Source of the DNA: Phycisphaerales bacterium
Lineage (GTDB): Bacteria; Planctomycetota; Phycisphaerae; Phycisphaerales; SM1A02
Assembly: GCA_030748455.1 (NCBI GenBank)
Contig: JASMLY010000038.1
Location: 1 to 17,702, forward strand
Length of the DNA stretch: 17,702 nucleotides
Direction of reading: 5' to 3'
Shown here: piece by piece, positions 1 to 7,338 of the stretch
Layout of the letters: each line of letters begins with the position of its first letter
How positions within the stretch are numbered: the first letter of the stretch is position 1
The notes under the pieces: generated by a model
Told to the model about the DNA's origin: nothing
Databases searched by the model: none
Seen by the model: only the letters and a program-made list of their open reading frames with translations
Position numbers and translations under genes: made by a program

Positions 1-1069
1 CTGCTGTCCCAAGATGAGGTCGCCTTGTCGGGCGTTGAGGCAATGACGGGCGTGGAGGAATCAGTTGATGTTCCACTTCAGATAATGGTTTTGCTTCATG
101 TAAAAGATGTTTAATCAGTCGGGCAACAATTGAAGGGTGTATAAAATCAACAGGCACTACAATTGCTGGTTCTCCGGGATCAACTTGTGGTAATTCCCTT
201 CCCCAAACCGATGCGACCTCTTCGCCCTCACGCCGCATTTGTTCAGCAATTGTCAAGATTTCTGATTCAATCTCGCCCGGCCTAGGCTCAAGGACAACAA
301 CGTTATGGCATCGAGTGAGTAACCGTTGCACAGGAACGCAATCAATAGGCGAGACGAGTCGCAGGTTCAGAGCTGGAACACGACCTAATAACCGAAGTTC
401 ACTAATGAGGTAGCGTAGCGATGCGTCACTTAGCCCAACTGTCACAAAGCCAACAGACCCACGCTCACCGGGACTTGGCAAAGTCCTTTGACGGTTCAGT
501 TCCAATCGTCGAGCGAGACGAATGGGATCCTTTGTATCACCCTGCAATCGACCAAGTACTTTGTCAACACCTGCTCGCTCTTGAGAAGAAGAAGCTGCCC
601 CTAACAAACCATGATGTGCAATGATCGCAACAGATTCACCTAGAGACGTTGCAATTGTTCCTGCTGCGAACCCGATAAACTCAGCTTCAAGCGCATTGGA
701 AGGCTCAAGTGTAGGGACCCCACTCTCACGAAGCCGCCGTCTTGGATGAATGGTTGGAGCAACCATCGGATGATCTTCAACGACTAAGATCACCGGAACA
801 GTTTGTTGCAATGTCGCACTTGTAAGCAAATCTAAAACTTGAGGAAGTTGTCGTATCGGAACAAATATAACTGCAGGGGTTTGTGCATCATTCGCTAAAA
901 AGACGCCCCTACTTGCACTTGAAACGAAACAAGCATCTGGAATGAGTTGCTTGATTTGTTTAAATGGTTCACAATTCGTGGCAAAAAACTTCCAAGAGAG
1001 TCCGCTTTCACAAACACCATTTGCGATCCCAGAAATTGGGAACTCCTGTTTGTAGGGTTGTTGATTCAA
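1..1069 (-). CDS. Thiamine-diphosphate 2-oxoacid/indolepyruvate oxidoreductase alpha-like protein, partial
   Basis: This is an open reading frame of 356 codons that runs off the left edge, so the C-terminus is missing. I read it by translating the complement. The best start is a TTG at 1069-1067, which overlaps the TGA of the HAD gene as TTGA and has a GGAG eight bases upstream. The sequence resembles the pyrimidine-binding and transketolase-C-like parts of IorA-type indolepyruvate:ferredoxin oxidoreductases. Residues ~91-125 (VILVVEDHP, then VPTLEPSNALEAE) match the 'adenine-dinucleotide-free' Pyr-domain layout. Residues ~205-275 (GFVTVGLSD, NVVVLEPRPGEIESE) match the C-terminal domain II. 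A proline-rich linker at ~337-350 sits where IorA leads into its ThDP-binding domain. In that family the reaction is oxidative decarboxylation of aryl-pyruvates with ferredoxin. The ThDP and Fe-S domains lie outside the window, so the exact substrate is unknown; another ThDP enzyme is possible. Confidence 0.55.
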   Translation of the reverse strand, partial: MNQQPYKQEFPISGIANGVCESGLSWKFFATNCEPFKQIKQLIPDACFVSSASRGVFLANDAQTPAVIFVPIRQLPQVLDLLTSATLQQTVPVILVVEDHPMVAPTIHPRRRLRESGVPTLEPSNALEAEFIGFAAGTIATSLGESVAIIAHHGLLGAASSSQERAGVDKVLGRLQGDTKDPIRLARRLELNRQRTLPSPGERGSVGFVTVGLSDASLRYLISELRLLGRVPALNLRLVSPIDCVPVQRLLTRCHNVVVLEPRPGEIESEILTIAEQMRREGEEVASVWGRELPQVDPGEPAIVVPVDFIHPSIVARLIKHLLHEAKPLSEVEHQLIPPRPSLPQRPTRRPHLGTA

Positions 1070-1950
1070 CGACTACGCTCCAGTTCGTGTGTTTGCTCTA
1101 ACACCCACGTATACATCGCTTGCGCAAAACCATGTTCGTCATGATGACCTGAGACAACGTCTGCGTGAGATCGCACAAACTCGTTTGCATTTTCCATCGC
1201 GATAGAAAGTCCTGCTTCTTTCAGAACCTCGATATCGTTGAGTCCATCACCAATTGCAACGATTCGTTTCGCTACAAATCGATCACCTAAATGCTTTTGC
1301 AACATTGTCCATTTATTGACTGTCGCGCCAAACACTTCGAGCAAATGGGTTTCAGACCCCGTTGCTTCACTGCTTGTCACAGCAGACCAATGCTGTAACT
1401 TTGCTCGATGGTACAATTGCATTGCTAGGGATGAAACCGCTTCTTTGAGGTTCAATTCTTCAGCCACTGCACCTGCACGTAATGTGTGATCTGGCCAAGG
1501 GTCTTCTTCAATTGTGGGTACTTCAAGTAGCGTAATTCCAAGGGCATCAAACCACCACGTCGATGCATGGTGAAGCGGTGCATCACCAACTAATACGTAT
1601 TGTGCCCCACACGTTGCAATATCTTTTAACAAGAGCAACCGATGACCTCCTCGAAGAACATGCTCTGCAACTTCCAAAACGATCGATGGGTCGAGGTGGT
1701 CACTGACGAGTACAGTACCTTCTGCGTCACAGAGTTGAGAACCCCCCGCGACGATGGTCGCTCCAACGTGATCAATTTTCTTGAGAATATGTGCGCACTC
1801 AGCGAAGCATCGCCCAGTGGCAACCACGATTTCAATACCTGCGTCCCGAACCGCGTCAAATGATCTTCTATTCTCGTCTGATACCTCCCCCCTTTTACAA
1901 AGTAGGGTCCCATCAAGATCCACAACTAAAATATCCCATCGTTCGTGCAT
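1066..1950 (-). CDS. Cof-type HAD-IIB family hydrolase (phosphatase)
   Basis: A cytosolic phosphatase of the haloacid dehalogenase superfamily, 294 residues, within the usual 260-300 range for Cof/YidA-like proteins. Visible motifs: motif I DLDGTL with catalytic Asp11 and Asp13; motif II ATGR with Thr45; a lysine in the NKW stretch before the core closes; and motif IV GDGLND at 234-239, which holds the Mg-binding acids. The segment between residues ~80 and 200 would be the type-IIB cap that sets substrate choice. Members dephosphorylate sugar phosphates, flavin or pyridoxal phosphates, often broadly; the substrate here cannot be told. The ATG has a GGGAG four bases upstream. The gene is first of a two-gene unit with the IorA-like gene (TTGA overlap) and is divergent from the phosphotransferase gene. 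Confidence 0.85.
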   Translation of the reverse strand: MHERWDILVVDLDGTLLCKRGEVSDENRRSFDAVRDAGIEIVVATGRCFAECAHILKKIDHVGATIVAGGSQLCDAEGTVLVSDHLDPSIVLEVAEHVLRGGHRLLLLKDIATCGAQYVLVGDAPLHHASTWWFDALGITLLEVPTIEEDPWPDHTLRAGAVAEELNLKEAVSSLAMQLYHRAKLQHWSAVTSSEATGSETHLLEVFGATVNKWTMLQKHLGDRFVAKRIVAIGDGLNDIEVLKEAGLSIAMENANEFVRSHADVVSGHHDEHGFAQAMYTWVLEQTHELERSR

Positions 1951-1959
1951 TGAACTCCC

Positions 1960-1988
1960 AAATTACGCGAGGAAGGCTCGTATCGCAA
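1960..1988 (-). promoter_or_regulatory. Putative promoter of the HAD gene
   Basis: Read on the minus strand: TTGCGA (-35, 1988-1983), a 17-base spacer, then TAATTT (-10, 1965-1960). The -10 ends nine bases before the ATG, so transcription would start within a few bases of the start codon. The -35 hexamer is identical to the one proposed for pyrG. The -10 matches the consensus poorly. Confidence 0.35.
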
Positions 1989-1999
1989 CCCCAAATGCA

Positions 2000-2029
2000 T
2001 TGTACTTGCCTCGAGACCTGTGATATCGT
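2000..2029 (+). promoter_or_regulatory. Putative promoter of the APH/sulfotransferase pair
   Basis: TTGTAC (2000-2005), an 18-base spacer, then TATCGT (2024-2029) preceded by TGA, giving an extended -10 of the TGn type. Transcription would begin near 2036, leaving a leader of about 35 bases that contains the AAAGGAG at 2053-2059. This supports the ATG at 2071 over the in-frame GTG at 2020. Confidence 0.35.
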
Positions 2030-2070
2030 ATCCTAGCCCTTGTGAAGTATTCAAAGGAGAACCAAGAATA

Positions 2071-3021
2071 ATGGATCTTGGCACGACCTCTCTCCCCGCT
2101 TCCCTTGCTCGGGCGCTTGAACCTGTCCTACAAAAACAATGTCTCAACCAACTGACACCTATTCGGTGGTTTCGTACCGATTGGCAACGAAGTGGTGCAG
2201 CGACAGGATTTTCTACATGGACCCACCAGGATGGACGTGAGGAAGAAGTCGTCGTAAAGTTCCCCGTCGTCCTTCGTGAACTTCGTTGGACAAGAAGAAT
2301 GCAAGATTGTGATGGAATTGTCCCAAAACTCCTCACAAGCGGCATCGGCCTCGGTGGGTATGACCTTGCATGGATCGTCATCGAACGGCTTCCATTTGGT
2401 CCATTAGGGAAGCATTGGGATGATCACATCATCAAACGAATCGCAAATGCTGCTGCGGCTTTTACATCAGCAGCCCGTGAGTTTCCCGTCGACAGATTAG
2501 GTCGGTTCGAAGATTGGGACGATCTCCTTCTTCGAGCAAAAAAAAGTGTAAAAGTAAATTCGATCGAAGACAGCCGAACTTGGCTCAAACTCCACAAATG
2601 GCTCGGAAAATCTTTAACTGACATTCTCGATGTTTGGCGTGCAAGGCACACGAGGGAGTGGTTACATGGCGATGTTCACCTCGCGAACTCCATGTGCCGA
2701 AGTGACGCTGATGATGCTCCAGTTTGTTTGATCGATTTGGCAGAAGTACACTCAGGACACTGGGTAGAAGATGCCATTTACCTTGAACGACAATTGTGGG
2801 GACATCATTCAAGATTAGTCTCTTCAAATCCCCTCAAAACTATGGCAAAAGCGAGAAAATCCATAGGACTCAAGGTTTCGGATGATTACGTAGAACTTGC
2901 AAACATTCGCAGATTACTCCTTGCAGCAACCGCCCCAGCATTCATGCAATCTGAGGGTGATCCCCGTTATCTCCATGCTTGTTTAGAACAATTCCAAATT
3001 GCCACAGAACAATTGCAGTGA
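2071..3021 (+). CDS. APH-fold phosphotransferase family protein
   Basis: Cytosolic kinase-fold protein of 316 residues from the ATG at 2071. That start has AAAGGAG about 11 bases upstream; an in-frame GTG at 2020 lies before the likely transcription start. The signature is the Brenner-type catalytic loop HGDVHLAN at 199-206 (Asp201 as catalytic base, Asn206 as metal ligand), followed by IDLAE at 221-225 with metal-binding Asp222. A nucleotide-anchoring lysine is likely in VVKF near residue 63. The APH/choline kinase superfamily phosphorylates aminoglycosides, macrolides, choline, homoserine, methylthioribose, sugars and more. Nothing here decides the acceptor, so a resistance function should not be assumed. 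The sulfotransferase gene follows after 15 bases and is probably cotranscribed, hinting at a shared small-molecule or glycan-modifying role. Confidence 0.75.
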   Translation: MDLGTTSLPASLARALEPVLQKQCLNQLTPIRWFRTDWQRSGAATGFSTWTHQDGREEEVVVKFPVVLRELRWTRRMQDCDGIVPKLLTSGIGLGGYDLAWIVIERLPFGPLGKHWDDHIIKRIANAAAAFTSAAREFPVDRLGRFEDWDDLLLRAKKSVKVNSIEDSRTWLKLHKWLGKSLTDILDVWRARHTREWLHGDVHLANSMCRSDADDAPVCLIDLAEVHSGHWVEDAIYLERQLWGHHSRLVSSNPLKTMAKARKSIGLKVSDDYVELANIRRLLLAATAPAFMQSEGDPRYLHACLEQFQIATEQLQ

Positions 3022-3036
3022 ACTCGACCTGCTAAA

Positions 3037-4008
3037 ATGCGAAAGATGCTCAACACAGTTCTGGAAAAATTTCGGCCCCTTGCTCGATCCATTAAGTACG
3101 GGCGACTCTTACGCAGGGCTGAAAAAGATGCACGCGCACAACCATCAACACCGCTCCCTCATCCAGTCTCATTCATCGTAGGTTGTGGCAGATCGGGAAC
3201 AACAATCCTAGGAAAACTTCTCGCAGAACACCCCGATGTGCGCTACTTGTTTGAGCCATACCATCTTTGGCGAGCAATCATTCCAGAGAGCGACATGATT
3301 TTACTCTATGGTGAAACTGCCAATCCACCACATTGCATCTTGGACAACACCGTTGTGGGAGAAGATGAAGTGCGACGGTTCAACGCTTGCATGCACGCAG
3401 AACGCTCCCGAGCAGGAAACCCGCATGTAGCCCTCATTGAAAAAACGCCTATTAACGCGATGAGAATTCCAATGCTTCACGCTTTGAGCCCAGAATCCCC
3501 ACTGCTCCATCTCGTACGTAACGGCATTGATGTAATCCGCTCGATCAACAGACTCGCTTCCACAAATACGTACCAAATACGTGGCAAAGGTGAATGGAAC
3601 CAATGGTGGGGTAGAGACCACTGCAAATGGAAAGCGCTTGCCGCAGATGCTATTGCACATGAACATTTCGCCAACGAGATTGAACATGTTTCGACGAACA
3701 CTGAAATGGGGGCGATCGAGTGGCTCATCAGCCTTCGAGAGATTGAAAAGCAACGAGTAGCCCTTGGGCGTAGGCTCATTGATGTTCGCTATAACGACCT
3801 GACCTCGAACCCTGCGATCCAACTCGAACGCATTTGTTCGCATTTTGATATTCCTTCCAATGCTGCTTGGCTCAAGCATTCCTCAGCAAAATTAGACCCT
3901 GCAAGAAAAAACAAAGGCGAACCTGTCATTTTGCCGCCAAAAATGTGCGAAGCATTTAACCATTTTCAGCAGCAGTATGGATTTGAAGGTGAGGCGACTT
4001 GCCGATAG
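3037..4008 (+). CDS. Sulfotransferase family protein
   Basis: A 323-residue protein expected to transfer sulfate from PAPS to a hydroxyl or amine. The 5'-phosphosulfate-binding loop is GCGRSGTT at 49-56, just after a hydrophobic strand. EKTP at 135-138 and the 3'-phosphate-binding segment LVRNGIDVIRSI at ~159-170 (Arg161, Ser169) follow, and RYNDL near residue 250 is the RYEDL-like motif of bacterial Sulfotransfer domains. The acceptor is not predictable. The basic N-terminus of about 40 residues has no clear signal peptide or membrane segment. No good ribosome-binding site precedes the ATG at 3037, and a second in-frame ATG lies at 3046. The gene starts 15 bases after the phosphotransferase stop. 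Many sulfotransferase paralogues are typical of planctomycetes. Confidence 0.8.
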   Translation: MRKMLNTVLEKFRPLARSIKYGRLLRRAEKDARAQPSTPLPHPVSFIVGCGRSGTTILGKLLAEHPDVRYLFEPYHLWRAIIPESDMILLYGETANPPHCILDNTVVGEDEVRRFNACMHAERSRAGNPHVALIEKTPINAMRIPMLHALSPESPLLHLVRNGIDVIRSINRLASTNTYQIRGKGEWNQWWGRDHCKWKALAADAIAHEHFANEIEHVSTNTEMGAIEWLISLREIEKQRVALGRRLIDVRYNDLTSNPAIQLERICSHFDIPSNAAWLKHSSAKLDPARKNKGEPVILPPKMCEAFNHFQQQYGFEGEATCR

Positions 4009-4015
4009 GAGTTAT

Positions 4016-4044
4016 TTGCTTCATTTCTCTAGGGCGACTAGAAT
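4016..4044 (+). promoter_or_regulatory. Promoter of the YfgM-like/rluA unit
   Basis: TTGCTT (4016-4021), exactly 17 bases, then TAGAAT (4039-4044), a five-of-six match to the -10 consensus. Transcription would start near 4051, giving a leader of about 20 bases that includes the TAAGGA before the ATG. This is the most conventional leadered promoter in the window. Confidence 0.5.
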
Positions 4045-4071
4045 CTCCAGATTCAACGTAAGGAACCAACT

Positions 4072-4812
4072 ATGGACCGTGACCGCTTAAAAGATATTCA
4101 AACCGCCGACCTTGCTGAAAGCCAAGTAAACGAGGATTTTGTCCATTGGCTGAAAACTAAAGGACCAACGTATCTACTCGTCATCATGGTCGTGATCGTC
4201 GGGTACCTTTTTTTGATTCGCTACCAAGCTTCACAATCTCAGCACAAAGGCGAAGCATGGATTGCATTTGCTGAAGCTCGGGTCTCTGGCCTACCTGCTT
4301 CTTTTGAAGACATCGCCAATTCGTATCCCGATGTTGGTTCACTTCGGGAGCTTGGGTTACTCAACGCTGCAGACGGCTACCTCGAAGCAGTTGTACTCGA
4401 TCAAACCATCGGGAGTGATCAAACTTCCCCTACACCATTAAGTGAGGAAGATCGGACATTCTATCTACAAAAAGCTGATGCCCTGTATGCAAAAGTTATC
4501 GAAGAAGATGACAAGAGTGACAGCGCAACTCTTTTTGCAGTTGGTGGTTTATTCGGGCGTGCCGCTGTTGCAGAAGCAAATGGTGACATGGATTCTTCAA
4601 GCACATATTATGAAACCGCGATCAATCGTGCGGGTGAACAATATCCAGCACTTGCTTCGCAAGCACAACAACGAATTGACTCATTACGTGCTCTTGTTGC
4701 AGAGATTACGCTCCCCACAGAAGAGGAAGTGAATGCTCGTACTGACCAAGCAACCACGAGAGATCCAAAAGCACTCGATCAGGACATTGATTCGATCATT
4801 TCGCCAAAGTAA
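4072..4812 (+). CDS. YfgM/TPR-like single-pass membrane protein
   Basis: 246 residues. A polar N-terminus of about 30 residues, containing an EDFVHWLKTKG segment, precedes one hydrophobic helix at ~32-49, followed directly by Arg50. A long alpha-helical region then carries repeat-like pieces, best seen at ~147-190 (LFAVGGLFGRAAVAEANGD and the following helix). This order matches the YfgM/TPR_21 type: short cytosolic N-terminus, one inner-membrane anchor, periplasmic TPR-like domain. In E. coli YfgM associates with the Sec translocon and periplasmic chaperones; whether that role holds here is inference. The ATG has TAAGGA upstream. The TAA stop overlaps the ATG of the pseudouridine synthase gene as TAATG, so the two are likely translationally coupled. 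Confidence 0.6.
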   Translation: MDRDRLKDIQTADLAESQVNEDFVHWLKTKGPTYLLVIMVVIVGYLFLIRYQASQSQHKGEAWIAFAEARVSGLPASFEDIANSYPDVGSLRELGLLNAADGYLEAVVLDQTIGSDQTSPTPLSEEDRTFYLQKADALYAKVIEEDDKSDSATLFAVGGLFGRAAVAEANGDMDSSSTYYETAINRAGEQYPALASQAQQRIDSLRALVAEITLPTEEEVNARTDQATTRDPKALDQDIDSIISPK

Positions 4813-6029
4813 TGCCCAACACTCCTTCGAACGACAGAGGTTCGGGTGGAACTCGCCCTGTTGGCAAATCGAAAGGAACCTCGGCATCTAAAGATGCTTC
4901 AACACTCTTTGATGGGGGAGGCAACATCGACATTGATGCGTTGTTTCGTGCCTATGAAGACCAAAGTGATGATGAGTCACCTGTTGAAGTTACATTTGAG
5001 TTACAACGGAATCACAACAAGCGACTTGATGCGTATCTCGCAGGTCGCATCCCGTTTTTATCACGAACAAGTTTGCAGCGACTCATCGCAGAAGAAGTCG
5101 TTTGGGTCAATGGACGTACACCCAAATCTTCCACTCGTTTGAAGAGTGGGGACAAAGTTCGTGTCATTTTACCTCCCCCACCGTCAACTGAAATTCCCCC
5201 AGAAGAACTCCCACTTCAGATCGTCTATGAGGACAAAGATCTTATTGTCCTAAACAAACAAGATGATATCATCGTGCATCCAGCACGAGGCAATCGAAGT
5301 GGCACGGTAATCAATGCGCTTTCATGGCATTTCAAAAACGTAAGTGATGGAACACTTTCAACTGTTGGAGAAGAGTTCGCTCGCCCAGGCGTTGTGCATC
5401 GGCTCGATCGACATACGACAGGTGTCATGGTTGCTGCAAAGACAGATACCGCGCATTGGCGGTTAAGCAAACAGTTTGAAGAGAGGCGGACACATAAACG
5501 GTATCTAGCGCTTGTTCACGGAGAAGTTGAACCTCTTACCGATGTCATCGATGTTCCTCTCGGGAAACATCCAACAAAGCGCGGCGCGTATGCTGTTCGG
5601 TGGGACGATCAAGGTAAAGAGTCTGTAACAATTTTCCGTGTTCGTGAACAGTACGAGGGGTACACCCTTGTCGAGTTAGAACTCAAAACTGGTCGGACAC
5701 ACCAAATCCGTTTGCACTTGCGGCACTTGGGCTATCCAATCGTCGGTGATGACATGTACGGTGGCAAACATCTGAAAGTCAGCCACATCGTCCCTCCCGG
5801 AATCCCTAGCGATTTTGATAGAACGACCACCGTCATATCCAGGCAAGCGCTGCATGCATCGCTTCTCGAATTTGACCATCCCATCACTGGTCAAGTTTCA
5901 ACGTTCACAGCTCCACTTCACGATGATATGCAACAACTTGTTGCCTTACTCAGAGCCCACAGATTCAAGAGTAAACCCACAGTTCCTGGGGCGATCCTCG
6001 ACCTCGACCAAATCATCGCCTCTTCTTAA
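4812..6029 (+). CDS. RluA-family pseudouridine synthase
   Basis: 405 residues, longer than E. coli RluD (326). It isomerises uridine to pseudouridine in RNA, most likely large-subunit rRNA. Domains: a low-complexity N-terminal extension of ~57 residues; an S4 RNA-binding domain at ~68-120 (RLDAYLAGR, VWVNGR); then the catalytic domain, with HRLDRHTTG at 196-204, where Asp199 is the catalytic aspartate, and the RTHQIR motif at 295-300. About 20 residues trail the usual C-terminus. The exact target (RluC-, RluD- or other-type site) cannot be assigned from motifs. The ATG overlaps the TAA of the preceding gene, and there is no separate ribosome-binding site, so translation probably depends on coupling. 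Confidence 0.9.
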   Translation: MPNTPSNDRGSGGTRPVGKSKGTSASKDASTLFDGGGNIDIDALFRAYEDQSDDESPVEVTFELQRNHNKRLDAYLAGRIPFLSRTSLQRLIAEEVVWVNGRTPKSSTRLKSGDKVRVILPPPPSTEIPPEELPLQIVYEDKDLIVLNKQDDIIVHPARGNRSGTVINALSWHFKNVSDGTLSTVGEEFARPGVVHRLDRHTTGVMVAAKTDTAHWRLSKQFEERRTHKRYLALVHGEVEPLTDVIDVPLGKHPTKRGAYAVRWDDQGKESVTIFRVREQYEGYTLVELELKTGRTHQIRLHLRHLGYPIVGDDMYGGKHLKVSHIVPPGIPSDFDRTTTVISRQALHASLLEFDHPITGQVSTFTAPLHDDMQQLVALLRAHRFKSKPTVPGAILDLDQIIASS

Positions 6030-6149
6030 CTCCCCTCCAACCCGCTGTGCCATAAAGACTTAGAAAGTTACTGTCACGTCGAAGTCAAAAGGCCTCGCAG
6101 CAGCATGATGCCCGACATCTGCAACGAATTGTGTTGGGTTCCCTGCAGA
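6030..6149. other. Convergent intergenic gap rluA / mraY
   Basis: A 120-bp gap between two convergent genes. The only structure I see is a pair of 7-base arms (ATCTGCA at 6117-6123 and TGCAGAT at 6144-6150) separated by 20 bases, with no T-run on either strand. I would not call it a terminator. The mraY reading frame stays open for 29 codons past its stop; this is short enough to be chance. Confidence 0.4.
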
Positions 6150-7319
6150 TTATCGCATTTTGATGGATACGATTGCGAGCATCGCGAGAATGACTCCAAC
6201 GACCCAAAAGCGAACAACGATTTGTGATTCAGACCATCCCTTGTATTGAAAATGATGATGAATAGGTGCACATCGAAAAAGACGCTTCCCTTTCGTCCAC
6301 TTAAATACAAACCGCTGCAAAAATGAACTCCCCAATTCAATGATAAATACACCACCAATGAGTACAACAAGAAATTCTTGTCGCACAATAACTCCGATCG
6401 TTGCAAGCATTCCACCAAGGGGCAGCGAACCCGTATCACCCATAAATACCTGTGCAGGATGTGCGTTAAACCACAAAAATCCTAAACATGCACCAGCGGA
6501 TGCACCTGCGACGACCATTAACTCAGCAGATCCTTCGACATAGGGCATGAGTAAATAGCCTGCAAGATCAGGTGATCCAGATACGTAACAAAGAACCATC
6601 ATCGCAAAACTTGCAATCATCATCAGCCCCGGTGCAAGTCCATCTAAACCATCAGTGAAATTCACAGCATTCGATAACCCACCTACAAGTAAAGCAGCAA
6701 ACAAAACAAACGCAAAGGCAGGTAGGACAATGACACTCGGCGCTAGAGTCAGGGTTTCCATTCCTGGTTCATACGTCCGTACCATTGGAAGTGTGAGCGA
6801 CTTCGCAGCAAGGCTATCACCTGAGAGTTGCCATGCAAAATATCCAACAACCAAACCAACGCCCAATTGGAAGAGAAGTTTTTCCCACCCAAAAAGCCCA
6901 TCTCTTGACCCAGGCTCCCTTCTCGCGCCTACAAGTTTTAGCCAATCATCAGCACCGCCCACAACGGCAAAGATCATGATGACAGCGAGCGTAAGGTGAA
7001 TGTACCGATTGAAGACATCTGCAAGGAGCAATGTCGTTACGATGACAGAGGCAATAAGTAGTAGACCGCCCATTGTGGGGGTATTCTCTTTATTCTTCAT
7101 CAATGCATTGAGTTGTTCATTGTCAAATTCTGCACAATCACCGATTTTGAGTTTGACGAGCCAGCGAATCATCCGCTTCCCAAAGATCATCACAATAAAG
7201 AATGCGAGTACAACAGCAAAGAACGCTCGGAACTCTCGTTGATACAAGACTTGCAAGACTGAGTAAAGTCCTGCACTATCGAGCCACTGATCTGTCATTT
7301 GCAAAAGGTTGTATAACAT
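6150..7319 (-). CDS. mraY: Phospho-N-acetylmuramoyl-pentapeptide-transferase
   Basis: Polytopic inner-membrane enzyme, 389 residues. It transfers phospho-MurNAc-pentapeptide from UDP onto undecaprenyl phosphate to make lipid I, the first membrane step of peptidoglycan synthesis. Key motifs are all present: TPTMGG at 80-85; the Mg-binding pair in GGADDWLKL (Asp124, Asp125); NFTDGLDGLAPG at ~220-231 with the catalytic-site Asp223 and Asp226; GDTGSLPLGG; and the HHH loop at 354-356 ahead of the last helix. About ten hydrophobic helices are visible. The start MLYNLLQ fits the family N-terminus; a second in-frame ATG lies at 7298. It is last in the run, 19 bases after murF, with no clear ribosome-binding site of its own. 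The family is usually near 320-370 residues, so this is slightly long. Confidence 0.95.
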   Translation of the reverse strand: MLYNLLQMTDQWLDSAGLYSVLQVLYQREFRAFFAVVLAFFIVMIFGKRMIRWLVKLKIGDCAEFDNEQLNALMKNKENTPTMGGLLLIASVIVTTLLLADVFNRYIHLTLAVIMIFAVVGGADDWLKLVGARREPGSRDGLFGWEKLLFQLGVGLVVGYFAWQLSGDSLAAKSLTLPMVRTYEPGMETLTLAPSVIVLPAFAFVLFAALLVGGLSNAVNFTDGLDGLAPGLMMIASFAMMVLCYVSGSPDLAGYLLMPYVEGSAELMVVAGASAGACLGFLWFNAHPAQVFMGDTGSLPLGGMLATIGVIVRQEFLVVLIGGVFIIELGSSFLQRFVFKWTKGKRLFRCAPIHHHFQYKGWSESQIVVRFWVVGVILAMLAIVSIKMR

Positions 7320-7338
7320 CTGTACTACGTATCGGCGG

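Noticed and set aside
2020..2070. Upstream in-frame GTG start for the phosphotransferase
   Set aside because: It lies within the likely -10 region and lacks a ribosome-binding site; the ATG at 2071 has AAAGGAG and fits the family N-terminus.
1626..2381. ORFs opposite or within the HAD and phosphotransferase genes
   Set aside because: They overlap two genes with intact catalytic motifs and show no family features.
2071..3021. Antibiotic resistance gene
   Set aside because: The kinase-fold motifs are shared by many metabolic kinases and nothing indicates an antibiotic substrate or a mobile context.
3301..3879. Minus-strand ORF of 192 codons
   Set aside because: It lies wholly inside the sulfotransferase gene, which has clear family motifs; no motif is seen in the antisense product.
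6060..6149. Reading frame open for 29 codons past the mraY stop
   Set aside because: Too short to exceed chance; the mraY C-terminus already matches the family end.
6117..6150. ATCTGCA / TGCAGAT inverted repeat as a bidirectional terminator
   Set aside because: The 20-base loop and lack of a T-run on either strand do not fit an intrinsic terminator.
6074..6439. Minus-strand ORF of 121 codons over the end of mraY
   Set aside because: Out-of-frame shadow of mraY with no recognisable domain.
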